Below, in pieces: positions 6,287 to 14,065 of a DNA stretch of 28,834 nt (within the stretch, counting starts at the first letter, position 1; every line of letters starts with the position of its first letter). This stretch comes from UBA2922 sp035352555. GTDB lineage: Bacteria; Bacillota; Clostridia; Oscillospirales; Oscillospiraceae. A program made the position numbers and the translations under genes. The notes beneath the pieces are model-generated. The model saw only the letters and a list, made by a program, of their open reading frames with translations. It did not search any database and was not told the DNA's origin. The stretch is from contig DAOPXW010000025.1 of assembly GCA_035352555.1 (NCBI GenBank), positions 1 through 28,834 of the forward strand, read 5' to 3'.

Positions 6287-7921
6287 TTGGAGCAGCCGAA
6301 AGAACAAAACTATCTCCATGGTGCGGCCATTCTAACGGCGGGCGTCGTCATCATGAAAATCCTCGGCGCGATCTACAAGATCCCGCTGGGCAATATACTG
6401 GGGGACGACGGATACGCCTATTTCTATTCCACCTATTCCGTCTACAACCTGTTCCTGACACTGGCCACCGCCGGCCTGCCCGTAGCGCTGTCGCGCATGA
6501 TCGCCGAGGCCAATACGCAGGGGCGGCCCATGCAGATCCGGCGTACCTTCTCCGTGGCCTGGTGGACCTTCACCGCGGTAGGCGTCGTCTGCGCGGCCGT
6601 CATGTTCGAATTTCCGCAGGAGCTGGCCAATCTGCTCAGCCGCCCCGAGGCGGCGCAGGGCATCTACGCCATCTCCCCGGCCATCCTGTTTGTCTGCGTG
6701 GTCAGCGCCTATCGCGGCTATTGCCAGGGCATGAAGAATATGACCCCCACCACCGTCGGGCAGGTGCTGGAGGTGCTAGTCAAGGTCATCGTGGGGCTGG
6801 GGCTGGCGATCCTCTTCGGCAGAAAAGGCAACGGCCCGGAGACCTCCTCCGCCGGCGCGGTTCTGGGTGTTTCGGCGGGCGGCCTGGCCGCACTGATTTT
6901 TATGGTGACCTATAAAAAGCGCCGCTATCCGGACAAGCCCGCGGCCGACCCCGACGCGCCGGACAGCCGGGGCAGCATCTTCAAAAATTTGCTGCGCATC
7001 GGTATTCCCATCACCATCGGCGCTTCGGGCCTGAGCCTGATGGGCTTGATCGACACGGCCATCATCAACGGCCGGCTGCAGAATGCGGCCGGACTCGCGG
7101 AGCAGTCCGCCGCGCTGTTCGGCGTTTTCGGCAAGGCCCAGACCATCTACAACCTGCCGCCGGCCTTCGTCATGCCGCTGGTCATCTCCACCGTGCCCTC
7201 CATCGCGGCGTGCATGACGCGCAGAGATACCAAAGGCGCGGGAAAGATCGCGGAGGACGCGCTGCGCATCACGCTTGTCGTGGGCTTGCCCATGGGCATC
7301 GGTCTGGCCGTTCTGGCCCACCCCGTGATGAAGGTGCTGTATCCCGGCAGCAACGCGGCCGGCCCCCTGCTGCTCACCATGATGGGCGCCGCGTCCGTCT
7401 TTGTGTGTTTCTCGCTGGTGCAGAACGCCGTTTTGCAGGCACACGGCGACGAAAAGCTCACCATCATCTCCATCTTTGCCGGCGGCATCATCAAGGTGCT
7501 CACCGACTGGTTCCTGGTGGGCATCCCCGAACTCAACATCTACGGCGCGCCCATCGGCACTTTCCTTTGCTACCTTGTGATGTGCGCCGTCAACCAGGCC
7601 TTTATCAACGGCCGCTATGAGAAGGACTCCCGCCCCCGGCTGAGCAACATCGTACCCAAGCCCCTTTTCAGCAGCCTCGTCATGGGCGCGGCGGCGTGGC
7701 TGGCCTATGAGGGCCTGGCCAAAGTGCTGGGCGGAGCCGATATGGGCAGACTGAAAATGGCGCTGGCCATGCTGGCCGCCATCGCCGTCGGCGTGGTGGT
7801 CTACATCATTGCCGCCGTGGCCACCGGAGCCGTCACCTATGAGGATATGGCGCTGATTCCCAAGGGTGACAGGATCGCAAGAGCGCTGCATATCCGCCCC
7901 GCGCCGAAGCATCAGCGCTGA
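6287..7921 (+). CDS. SpoVB/MurJ-like lipid-linked oligosaccharide flippase (MOP superfamily)
   Basis: The 544-residue polytopic protein begins with the SpoVB/YabM-type signature (GAAILTAG, then KILGAIYKIPLG at about residues 9-36) and has around 14 predicted membrane segments. The family moves lipid-linked sugar precursors such as lipid II across the membrane; B. subtilis SpoVB is needed for spore cortex and its relatives MurJ/YtgP for wall growth. The chosen start is TTG at 6287 with an AGGGGGG ribosome binding site 6-7 nt upstream; no ATG is better placed. It heads the cluster flippase-mazG-hup-rqcP, matching the order known from Bacillus and Clostridium (yabM-yabN-yabO), which argues for the YabM/SpoVB ortholog rather than a capsule flippase. 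Whether it works in growth or sporulation cannot be told from the sequence. Confidence 0.85.
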   Translation: MEQPKEQNYLHGAAILTAGVVIMKILGAIYKIPLGNILGDDGYAYFYSTYSVYNLFLTLATAGLPVALSRMIAEANTQGRPMQIRRTFSVAWWTFTAVGVVCAAVMFEFPQELANLLSRPEAAQGIYAISPAILFVCVVSAYRGYCQGMKNMTPTTVGQVLEVLVKVIVGLGLAILFGRKGNGPETSSAGAVLGVSAGGLAALIFMVTYKKRRYPDKPAADPDAPDSRGSIFKNLLRIGIPITIGASGLSLMGLIDTAIINGRLQNAAGLAEQSAALFGVFGKAQTIYNLPPAFVMPLVISTVPSIAACMTRRDTKGAGKIAEDALRITLVVGLPMGIGLAVLAHPVMKVLYPGSNAAGPLLLTMMGAASVFVCFSLVQNAVLQAHGDEKLTIISIFAGGIIKVLTDWFLVGIPELNIYGAPIGTFLCYLVMCAVNQAFINGRYEKDSRPRLSNIVPKPLFSSLVMGAAAWLAYEGLAKVLGGADMGRLKMALAMLAAIAVGVVVYIIAAVATGAVTYEDMALIPKGDRIARALHIRPAPKHQR

Positions 7922-7933
7922 AAGGGGACGGAC

Positions 7934-8650
7934 ATGACGGATTTCGACTGTGAACGCTACCACGACATCAACGATTATATCAGGCTCATTGCCATCCTGC
8001 GCGCGCCGGACGGCTGCCCCTGGGACCGGGCGCAGACCCACCGGAGCATCCGCAGGAACTGCCTTGAGGAGGCCTACGAGGTCTGCGAGGCCATTGACGA
8101 GGACGACCCCGACCATCTCAAGGAGGAGCTGGGGGACCTGCTGATGCAGATCATCTTCCATGCGGGCATCGAGGCCGACGCAGGCCGCTTTGATTTCAAC
8201 GACATCTGCGACGCCTCCTGCCGCAAGCTGATCAACCGCCACCCCCATGTGTTCGGCGACCGCGAGGCCAACCGCGGCGCGGAAGCCGCCGAGGTGTGGG
8301 AGAAGGCCAAGCGGGCCGAGCACGGACAGGCCAGCACCGCCGACGCCATCGACGGCGTGGCGCGTACGCTGCCCAGTTTGTGGCGGGCCCAGAAAATGCT
8401 GAAAAAAGCCGCAGCCGCGGAGACTGTCCCGGCCGACGACCTGGCCCAATGCGCCTCCGCCTTCGCGGACGCGCAGGCGGAGGACGCGGAGCGGTTATTT
8501 GGAAAGCTCATTTTATCCGCCGCGGCGGCCGCCGCCAAGAAGGGCATCGACGCGGAGACCGCCGCTCAGCGGGGCTGCGACGCTTTCGCCGCCGACTATC
8601 GCGAAACGGAAGAAAAAAATCCAAATTTGGAGGATATGCGACATGAATAA
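7934..8650 (+). CDS. mazG: MazG nucleoside triphosphate pyrophosphohydrolase
   Basis: The 238-residue protein has a complete N-terminal MazG domain: the CPWD motif at 28-31, the metal-binding EExxE (Glu45, Glu46, Glu49) and EELGD (Glu64, Glu65, Asp68), followed by the NRHPHVFGD motif at 101-109. MazG hydrolyses NTPs or dNTPs to monophosphate and pyrophosphate, cleaning the nucleotide pool. In two-domain MazG the C-terminal half repeats an EELGD active site; here the matching region (about residues 195-230) reads AEDAERLFGKLILSAA, so the acidic set appears lost and only the first site is likely active. The start ATG at 7934 has AGGGGA upstream, 12 nt after the flippase stop. The 3' end overlaps the HU gene by 8 bp. 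Confidence 0.92.
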   Translation: MTDFDCERYHDINDYIRLIAILRAPDGCPWDRAQTHRSIRRNCLEEAYEVCEAIDEDDPDHLKEELGDLLMQIIFHAGIEADAGRFDFNDICDASCRKLINRHPHVFGDREANRGAEAAEVWEKAKRAEHGQASTADAIDGVARTLPSLWRAQKMLKKAAAAETVPADDLAQCASAFADAQAEDAERLFGKLILSAAAAAAKKGIDAETAAQRGCDAFAADYRETEEKNPNLEDMRHE

Positions 8651-8918
8651 AGCAGAACTCATCGCCGCCGTGGCGCAAAAGACCGGGCTGTCCCGCAAAA
8701 ACAGCGAAAAAGCCGTGTGCGCCGTGTTCGACACCATCACGGAGAATCTGGAGCGCGGCGAGAAGGTACAGATCGTGGGTTTCGGCGCCTTCGAGGTGAA
8801 GCAGCGGGCCGCGCACATTGGCCGCAACCCCCGCACCAAGGAGGAAGTCCGTGTTCCCGAAAGCCGGGTGCCCGGCTTCAAGGCGGGCAAAGGGCTGAAG
8901 GAAGTCGTCGCAAAATGA
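8643..8918 (+). CDS. hup: HU-family DNA-binding protein
   Basis: The 91-residue protein is the standard HU length, starting MNKAELIAAVA and containing the conserved GFGAFEVKQRAAHIGRNP turn and beta-arm region and the C-terminal FKAGKGLKE. HU dimers bend and compact DNA. The ATG at 8643 overlaps the mazG stop by 8 bp and has GGAGG 10 nt upstream. The longer frame reading from 8499 is unsupported because it would start inside mazG. HU between mazG and rqcP is a known arrangement in Clostridia, whereas B. subtilis lacks it at this locus. Confidence 0.95.
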   Translation: MNKAELIAAVAQKTGLSRKNSEKAVCAVFDTITENLERGEKVQIVGFGAFEVKQRAAHIGRNPRTKEEVRVPESRVPGFKAGKGLKEVVAK

Positions 8919-9157
8919 GACTGGACAAGTATCTCAAGGTTTCCCGGCTGATCAAGCGGCGCGCCGTGGCCAACGACGCCTGCGACGGGGCCAGGGTCAG
9001 CGCCAACGGCCGCCCCGTGAAGGCCAGTTATCAGGTCAAGGTGGGCGACGTTCTGGAGATCGCCTTCGGCCAGCGGACGCTGAAGGTGGAGGTCACCGCC
9101 GTGAACGAGACGGCGGCCAAGGCCGACGCCCCCGCCATGTATCGGGAAATTGTCTGA
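8915..9157 (+). CDS. rqcP: RqcP/YabO-like S4-domain RNA-binding protein
   Basis: An 80-residue protein consisting almost only of an S4 domain: MRLDKYLKVSRLIKRR at the N terminus and VSANGRPVKASYQVKVGD in the middle. This matches the YabO/RqcP and Hsp15 family. RqcP binds stalled 50S-peptidyl-tRNA complexes and supports poly-alanine tailing with RqcH in ribosome quality control. The ATG at 8915 overlaps the HU stop (ATGA), showing tight coupling. The gene ends the operon: a perfect terminator follows immediately, so the yabP, yabQ and divIC genes that usually come next are absent here. Confidence 0.9.
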   Translation: MRLDKYLKVSRLIKRRAVANDACDGARVSANGRPVKASYQVKVGDVLEIAFGQRTLKVEVTAVNETAAKADAPAMYREIV

Positions 9158-9158
9158 A

Positions 9159-9192
9159 AAAACCCGGAGCTTTTTAAAAAGCTCCGGGTTTT
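9159..9192. terminator. Bidirectional terminator, perfect 34-bp palindrome
   Basis: Arms 9159-9175 and 9176-9192 are perfectly complementary (AAAACCCGGAGCTTTTT and its reverse complement). The central A/T bases form the loop, and A/T runs at each end serve both directions. It separates rqcP from the convergent P-loop gene. Confidence 0.9.
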
Positions 9193-9196
9193 AAAC

Positions 9197-9610
9197 TTAT
9201 ACGATAAATTTCTTTAACTCTTCTCCGGCGGCGGCGGGATCCTTGGAAATGCTGATCACGACCTCCAGCCCCTCGCTGGTGCAGAAGCCGTCCAGCCACT
9301 TGACGAATTCCGCCAGCCGGTCATCCGCATCGTCGTTGACGATCTTGTAGAAGTTGTCGATAAAGAAATGGGTTATGTCATAGTTGCCTGAGTGGATACC
9401 GCACAGGAAACCTCTGAAAAGATCATAGGAATTGATGCCGTAATCGCTGGTATCGATCAGGCGGGCCTGATAGGGAACGTCGTAAGTGAGCTTCTTGTCC
9501 TTTTCGATGCAGATCACGTCGCCGCTCTCTTTGGCGACGGCCTCGCGCACCATGTCCACAAGCCGCTTCGTTTTTCCGGAACCCTTCACGCCCATAATTA
9601 ACTTAACCAA
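9197..9610 (-). CDS. Conserved hypothetical P-loop NTPase-like protein
   Basis: I recognise no named family beyond a P-loop. The 137-residue protein begins almost directly with a Walker A motif, GVKGSGKT at residues 7-14. A Walker B-like hydrophobic run ending in Asp (THFFIDN, around residue 87) follows. No membrane segment or signal peptide is visible. It is small for an ATPase and resembles a minimal RecA/ATPase core or regulatory nucleotide binder. The TTG at 9610 is preferred because AAAGGAG ends 10 nt before it; a GTG at 9619 in frame lies only 1 nt from the GGAG. It is transcribed alone, between a bidirectional terminator and a possible promoter at 9655-9683. AT content is higher than its neighbours, which may indicate separate origin or different selection. 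Confidence 0.7.
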   Translation of the reverse strand: MVKLIMGVKGSGKTKRLVDMVREAVAKESGDVICIEKDKKLTYDVPYQARLIDTSDYGINSYDLFRGFLCGIHSGNYDITHFFIDNFYKIVNDDADDRLAEFVKWLDGFCTSEGLEVVISISKDPAAAGEELKKFIV

Positions 9611-9654
9611 GTTGACCACACTCCTTTACAGTTGTTGGTGGGGTTTGTATTTAT

Positions 9655-9683
9655 AGATTATCATTTTTGACGGAGCTTCGCAA
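9655..9683 (-). promoter_or_regulatory. Possible promoter for the P-loop gene
   Basis: Minus-strand TTGCGA (9678-9683) and TAATCT (9655-9660), spacer 17 nt, in an AT-rich stretch. Confidence 0.4.
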
Positions 9684-9720
9684 TAGAGGTTTTATAAACA
9701 AATTGTGAAATAAAAGCAGG

Positions 9721-9758
9721 GCGGATTCCGTGAAAACCGGCGTTTTCACGGAACCCGC
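9721..9758 (-). terminator. Terminator of pgi
   Basis: Stem 9726-9737 with 9742-9753 and a 4-nt loop, extended by GCGG/CCGC after one mismatch. On the minus strand it is followed by a T-rich run (CTTTTATTTC). Confidence 0.8.
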
Positions 9759-9765
9759 TGCCGTC

Positions 9766-11043
9766 TTAACCCGCTCCCGGCTTGCCCAGGAGCCGAAACA
9801 TATTCTTTTTGTAGGCCTCCACCCCGGGCTGATTGAAGGGGTTGACGCCGGACATATAGCCCGAAATGGCGCAGGCGAATTCAAAAAAGCACACCAGCGC
9901 GGCAAAACCGGCCTCGTCCCGGGCGGGGACCTCCACGCCGATGTTGGGCACGCCCCCGGCGATATGGGCCGCCTTCACGGCCTCCGCCGCGGTGCGGCAC
10001 ACGCTGCCGTAATCCCGGCCGGCCAGATAGTTCAGCCCGTCGGGGTCGCCCATCTCAAAGGGGATCAAAAATTCGCCGCGGCACTTGGCAAAGCTCACCA
10101 CGGTCTCCATCAGGGTGCGGGGGCCGTCCTGAATGTACTGGCCCATGGAATGGAGGTCGGCGGTGAATTCCACCGAGGCGGGGAACACGCCGATGCCGTT
10201 TTTGCCTTCGGACTCGCCGTAGAGCTGCTTCCACCATTCGGCCATGAAACGGAAGCTGGGCTCGTAGCACGCCAGAATTTCCACGGAGCGGCCCAGCCGG
10301 TACAGGTGCTGCCGGGCGGCGGCGTACTGCCAGGCGGGATTGTCCGGCGAGCGCAGTCCCAGCGCGGAAAATTCGTCGATGGCGGCGTTGATGACGGTTT
10401 TCACGTCGATGCCCGCCACGGCCATGGGCAGCAGGCCCACGGCGGACAGCACGCTGTAGCGGCCGCCCACGTCGTCCGGCACGACGAAGGTCTCCCAGCC
10501 CTCCTCGTCGGCCATGGCCTTCAGCGCGCCCCTGCGCTCGTCGGTGGTGGCGAAGATGTGCCGCCGGGCGGCGGCACCGTATTTTTCCTTCAGCATTCCG
10601 CGAAAGATCCGGAAGGCCAGCGCCGGCTCCAGCGTGGTGCCGGATTTGGAGATGACGTTGACGTCGAAATCGTCGTCCCCCAGCCGGCGGATGGTGTCCG
10701 TCATGGCGTCGGGCGACAGGCCGTTGCCAACAAAGAACACCCGTGGATCATCCGCCCCGGGGATGGGCCGCAGCAGCTCGATGGCGCCCCGGGCGCCCAG
10801 ATACGATCCGCCGATGCCGATCACCACCAGCGCCCGGGAGCGGGCGCGGATGCGCGCGGCGGCGGCGAGAACGGCTTTCAGCTCGCCGTCTTTTATTTTC
10901 TGAGGAAGCTCTATCCAGCCGGTAAATTCAGCGCCGGCCCCGCTCCTGTCCACAAGGGTACGGTGTGCCTCGGCGGCGGCGGCAAAATCCGGGCCGGCGG
11001 CGTCGAAAAACGACTTCGCGCCCGACAGATCGACCTTGATCAT
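9766..11043 (-). CDS. pgi: Glucose-6-phosphate isomerase
   Basis: The 425-residue protein has the isomerase signatures: VVIGIGGSYLGARGAIELL for sugar-phosphate binding, SKSGTTLEPALAF, the GGRYSVLSAVGLLP motif, HSMGQYIQDG, and a C-terminal PFNQPGVEAYK containing the catalytic Lys region. It interconverts glucose-6-phosphate and fructose-6-phosphate. The length fits the short Firmicute type (about 425-450) rather than the ~550-residue enterobacterial type. The ATG at 11043 has AAAGGAG 5 nt upstream; a longer frame reaching 11100 runs through the promoter and is not used. A TTGCTT/TATAAT promoter lies 45 nt upstream, and the gene has its own terminator, so it appears monocistronic. Confidence 0.96.
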   Translation of the reverse strand: MIKVDLSGAKSFFDAAGPDFAAAAEAHRTLVDRSGAGAEFTGWIELPQKIKDGELKAVLAAAARIRARSRALVVIGIGGSYLGARGAIELLRPIPGADDPRVFFVGNGLSPDAMTDTIRRLGDDDFDVNVISKSGTTLEPALAFRIFRGMLKEKYGAAARRHIFATTDERRGALKAMADEEGWETFVVPDDVGGRYSVLSAVGLLPMAVAGIDVKTVINAAIDEFSALGLRSPDNPAWQYAAARQHLYRLGRSVEILACYEPSFRFMAEWWKQLYGESEGKNGIGVFPASVEFTADLHSMGQYIQDGPRTLMETVVSFAKCRGEFLIPFEMGDPDGLNYLAGRDYGSVCRTAAEAVKAAHIAGGVPNIGVEVPARDEAGFAALVCFFEFACAISGYMSGVNPFNQPGVEAYKKNMFRLLGKPGAG

Positions 11044-11088
11044 AACTTCTCCTTTGTGCTTTGCAGCAGCGCCTGAAATCAATGTATT

Positions 11089-11116
11089 ATTATACACCAA
11101 CGCCGAAAAAAAGCAA
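11089..11116 (-). promoter_or_regulatory. Promoter for pgi
   Basis: Minus-strand TTGCTT (11111-11116) and TATAAT (11089-11094) with a 16-nt spacer. Confidence 0.7.
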
Positions 11117-11165
11117 TACGCGCAGATTGTGGGGAAAGTGGATTAAAATTTCTCCAAATCTGCCG

Positions 11166-11186
11166 GCCGGGTGGGGATCACCCGGC
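11166..11186 (-). terminator. Possible terminator overlapping the dacF stop
   Basis: An 8-bp GC stem (11166-11173 with 11179-11186) and 5-nt loop includes the dacF stop codon. The downstream minus-strand sequence has only short T runs, so termination may be weak. Confidence 0.4.
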
Positions 11187-12323
11187 GGCGCACAGCAGTT
11201 TCAGCAGGCGCAGGAATATGCCGCCCGCGGACAGCCGCGGCACCGCGTCTCCGGCCACGATGGGGGCCTCGCCCAGCACCGCGCCGTCCAGTGTGGCGGT
11301 GAGCGTGCCCAGCGCGTCTCCCGCCGCCACGGGGGCGGTGAGGGCGGCGGGCAGTGTCAGCGTATATTCCACCCGGGCCGCGCCCTGCTTGGGGATGACC
11401 ACGGCCTCCGGCCCGGTATACACCGGCTGCACGGCGTCCGCCGTCCCCAGCGCCACGGGGATGGGCGCCAGCGGCGCGCTCTGCCGCAGGGGGCACAGCG
11501 CATAGTTGGCGAAGGCGTAATTGAGAAGGGTTTTCGCGTCCTCGTTCCGCTTAGCCGATGTTTCGCCGTGCATGATGACGGCGATGTATTCGACGCCGTC
11601 CCGTTCCGCCGTGGCGGAGAGGCAGTACATGGCGGTATTCGTAAAGCCGGTTTTCAGCCCGGTGCAGCCGTCATAGTAATAAACGAGCTTGTTGGTGCTG
11701 CTCAGACCGAAGGCGCCGTTTCGGATGGTATCCATCCAGATGGTGGTATACTGCTTGATGAGATCGTGGCGGATGAGCTCCCGGGACATCACCGCGATGT
11801 CATAGGCCGAGGTGTAATGCTCCGGGTCCTCGAAAAGACCCGTGCAGTTTTTGAAGTGGGTGTCCGTCAGCCCCAGCGCTTCGGCCCGCCGGTTCATTTT
11901 ATCCACAAAGGCCTGCTCCGTGCCGCAGAGGTATTCCGCCATGGCCACGGCACAGTCGTTGGCGGACACCACGGCGATACATTTGAGCATGTCGCTGACG
12001 GAGAGTTTCTCCCCCTCCTTGAGATAGACGCAGCTGCCGCCGAAGGACGCGGCCCGGGCGCTGGCCGTCACCATGTCGTCAAGGCTGATGTCGCCGTTTT
12101 CGATGGCTTCCACGATCAGCAGCATCGTCATGACCTTGGTGACGCTGGCCGGGGACAGGCGCTCATGGGCGTTCTTTTCATAAAGCACCTCGCCGCTGGT
12201 CTTTTCCATGAGCACGGCGGACGGGGCCGAAATGGCGATGTCGCCGTCGGTCAGCGGCGCGACGGCCAGCGCGGGCGCGGTAAGCAGCAGCAGGGTCAGC
12301 AGGGCGCAAATGAGCTTTTTCAC
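11178..12323 (-). CDS. dacF: D-alanyl-D-alanine carboxypeptidase (PBP5/DacF type)
   Basis: The 381-residue precursor starts with a signal peptide (MKK, then a hydrophobic run ending at about TAPALA, residue 20). The serine peptidase S11 motifs are intact: SVTK at 60-63 with nucleophile Ser60, SAN at 120-122 and KTG at 224-226. A C-terminal PBP5-like beta domain follows from about residue 285. The enzyme removes the terminal D-Ala from peptidoglycan pentapeptides outside the membrane. A short hydrophobic C-terminal stretch may anchor it. The start is GTG at 12323 with GGAGG 8 nt upstream; an ATG at 12386 is unsupported. The DacF name reflects the Firmicute sporulation-type homologues and is uncertain versus DacA/DacB. 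A sporulation-sigma-like promoter may lie upstream. Confidence 0.88.
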   Translation of the reverse strand: MKKLICALLTLLLLTAPALAVAPLTDGDIAISAPSAVLMEKTSGEVLYEKNAHERLSPASVTKVMTMLLIVEAIENGDISLDDMVTASARAASFGGSCVYLKEGEKLSVSDMLKCIAVVSANDCAVAMAEYLCGTEQAFVDKMNRRAEALGLTDTHFKNCTGLFEDPEHYTSAYDIAVMSRELIRHDLIKQYTTIWMDTIRNGAFGLSSTNKLVYYYDGCTGLKTGFTNTAMYCLSATAERDGVEYIAVIMHGETSAKRNEDAKTLLNYAFANYALCPLRQSAPLAPIPVALGTADAVQPVYTGPEAVVIPKQGAARVEYTLTLPAALTAPVAAGDALGTLTATLDGAVLGEAPIVAGDAVPRLSAGGIFLRLLKLLCAAG

Positions 12324-12352
12324 GATTCTTCCCTCCAAATTCGTCTTGTAGG

Positions 12353-12381
12353 ATTGTATGGCGGAAGGAGACAAGATATGC
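12353..12381 (-). promoter_or_regulatory. Possible sporulation-type (sigma F/G-like) promoter for dacF
   Basis: Minus-strand GCATA (12377-12381) and CATACAAT (12353-12360), spacer 16 nt, resemble sigma-G/F boxes. No convincing sigma-A promoter is seen upstream of this gene. Confidence 0.25.
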
Positions 12382-12464
12382 GGCATAGCCGGTTGCGGTT
12401 TTTATGTATATTTGCCCCGGGCCGTGAATAGAGTGTCTAAATCGGGAAGCCCCGTTTTAAGGGT

Positions 12465-12494
12465 TTCTCCACACTTTCCACAGCTTTTCCCACA
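12465..12494 (+). repeat. Three tandem DnaA-box-like 9-mers
   Basis: TTCTCCACA (12465-12473), CTTTCCACA (12474-12482) and TTTCCCACA (12486-12494) each differ by one base from the DnaA-box form TTWTNCACA and lie in the same orientation. Confidence 0.35.
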
Positions 12495-12609
12495 TTTTTA
12501 TGGTAACCTGCGGACGGGAAATATTCAAAAATAGTTTACATAACGGCAAAACGCGGCCGAAGCCGCCACTTTTCGGCAGAAAACCCGCCGGATAGCCGCA
12601 AAAATGCTG

Positions 12610-12638
12610 TTGACGGGGGAGCGGGGGAATAGTAGAAT
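12610..12638 (+). promoter_or_regulatory. Promoter for the AI-2E-family gene
   Basis: TTGACG (12610-12615) and TAGAAT (12633-12638), spacer 17 nt. Confidence 0.7.
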
Positions 12639-12697
12639 TATTTTGCAAAGCCGGTGAAGAAATCATTTACCGCTCGGGAGAGCAGAAGGAATGGAGA

Positions 12698-14065
12698 ATG
12701 AAGCGATTCAAGTGGGATAAAAAATATCTCTACTGGGGCATTACGGCCTTTTGCGTGGTGGCCGCGGCCATCGTTTTTTATATGCTGCTGCATTACGTCG
12801 GCGATCTGATCGACGCGCTGGATTCGCTGGTGAACATCCTCAGCCCCTTTATCTGGGGTCTGGTGATCGCCTACCTGCTCAAGCCCCTGATGGGCTTTTA
12901 TCAGCGCAAGCTGTTCGACCCGCTCTGCCGCTGGATCGCGCGAAAGCGCGGCAAACCGGATCCGGGCACCTACAGAGGCTCCCGGGGTCTGTCCGTGGCG
13001 CTGGCGGAGATCACCATGATCACGGTGATCGGCGCATTGATTTATCTTATTTTGCCCCAGGTCTATAAGAGCATCGAGATGATTGTGCTCAACAGCCCTA
13101 TCTACATTGAGAAGGGCGTCAACTGGGTGGAAAAGCTGCTGTCCAATTATCCGCAGGTTGAAGACTATCTCACCAAGGCCATCGACAACATCGGCAGCAC
13201 ATTCAACAACTGGGTGAACAACAAGGTCCTGCCGGGGCTTGGCGGCGTGCTGCAAAACGTCACCACCGGCGTGATCTATATCCTCAAGGGCTTTTACAAT
13301 GTGAGCATCGGCATTATCGTCTCCGTCTACATCCTGCACAATCAGGAGCAGTTCGGCGCCCACAGCAAGAAAGTGCTGTACGCCGTGTTCCCCGTGGGCC
13401 CGGCCGAGCGTATCCGCAAGGGTCTGGATTTCACGGACAAGGTCTTTATTGGGTTCATCACCGGCAAACTGCTGGATTCCGCCATCATCGGCGTGATGTG
13501 CTATATCTTCTGCGTCATCGCGGGGATGCCCTATGCGCTGCTCATCAGCGTCATCGTGGGCGTGACCAATATCATACCGTTTTTCGGCCCCTTCATCGGC
13601 GCGGTGCCCTCGGCCCTGCTGGTGCTGCTGGTCAGCCCCATGAAGTGCCTGATCTTCGTGATCTTTATCATCCTGCTCCAGCAGTTCGACGGGAATATTC
13701 TGGGCCCGAAAATTCTGGGCAGTTCCATCGGCATCAACGGCTTCTGGGTCATGTTCGCCATCATTCTGGGCGCGGGCCTGTTCGGCTTCTGGGGGATGCT
13801 GCTGGGCGTGCCGGTGTGGATGGTCCTCTATACCTGGCTCAATCACCGGGTGGACAGAAAGCTGAAAAGACGCGATCTGCCCAACAATTCCGCGCTGTAT
13901 GAGAATATGGACTATATCGACCCGGACACAATGGAATTTATCTATCGACCCGAGAACGGCGCAAAAAAGAAGGAGCCACCCGACGGAGAGTGGCCCCAGA
14001 GCGAAGACGAGGAAAATGCTGACGAGAAGGAACACCCCGCCGCCAGCGACGAGCATCACGAATGA
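12698..14065 (+). CDS. AI-2E family transporter (PerM/YtvI-like)
   Basis: The 455-residue protein has the typical AI-2E permease layout: two N-terminal helices with the SPFIWGLVIAYLLKP motif, a third helix, a long amphipathic region of about 110 residues, then a C-terminal block of four to five helices. This block includes NIIPFFGPFIGAVPSALL and the QQFDGNILGPKILG motif. Members include autoinducer-2 exporters, Na+/H+ antiporters and the sporulation protein YtvI; the substrate here cannot be assigned. The last 60 residues are hydrophilic and strongly acidic/His-containing, likely cytoplasmic. The ATG at 12698 has AAGGA about 9 nt upstream. The 3' end overlaps the convergent cysteine desulfurase by 10 bp with no terminator between. 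Confidence 0.88.
   Translation: MKRFKWDKKYLYWGITAFCVVAAAIVFYMLLHYVGDLIDALDSLVNILSPFIWGLVIAYLLKPLMGFYQRKLFDPLCRWIARKRGKPDPGTYRGSRGLSVALAEITMITVIGALIYLILPQVYKSIEMIVLNSPIYIEKGVNWVEKLLSNYPQVEDYLTKAIDNIGSTFNNWVNNKVLPGLGGVLQNVTTGVIYILKGFYNVSIGIIVSVYILHNQEQFGAHSKKVLYAVFPVGPAERIRKGLDFTDKVFIGFITGKLLDSAIIGVMCYIFCVIAGMPYALLISVIVGVTNIIPFFGPFIGAVPSALLVLLVSPMKCLIFVIFIILLQQFDGNILGPKILGSSIGINGFWVMFAIILGAGLFGFWGMLLGVPVWMVLYTWLNHRVDRKLKRRDLPNNSALYENMDYIDPDTMEFIYRPENGAKKKEPPDGEWPQSEDEENADEKEHPAASDEHHE

Larger units (their letters stand above)
12324..12697. other. 374-bp divergent intergenic region
   Basis: This gap between dacF and the AI-2E-family gene holds no convincing open reading frame. It contains the possible dacF promoter, three tandem DnaA-box-like 9-mers at 12465-12494, a TTGACG/TAGAAT promoter at 12610-12638, and a leader of about 50 nt with GGAG/AAGGA before the ATG at 12698. 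No tRNA or recognised riboswitch was seen. Confidence 0.6.

Noticed and set aside
6776..8449. A 557-codon minus-strand frame opposite spoVB-like and mazG
   Set aside because: It crosses two clear genes antisense and has no recognisable domain.
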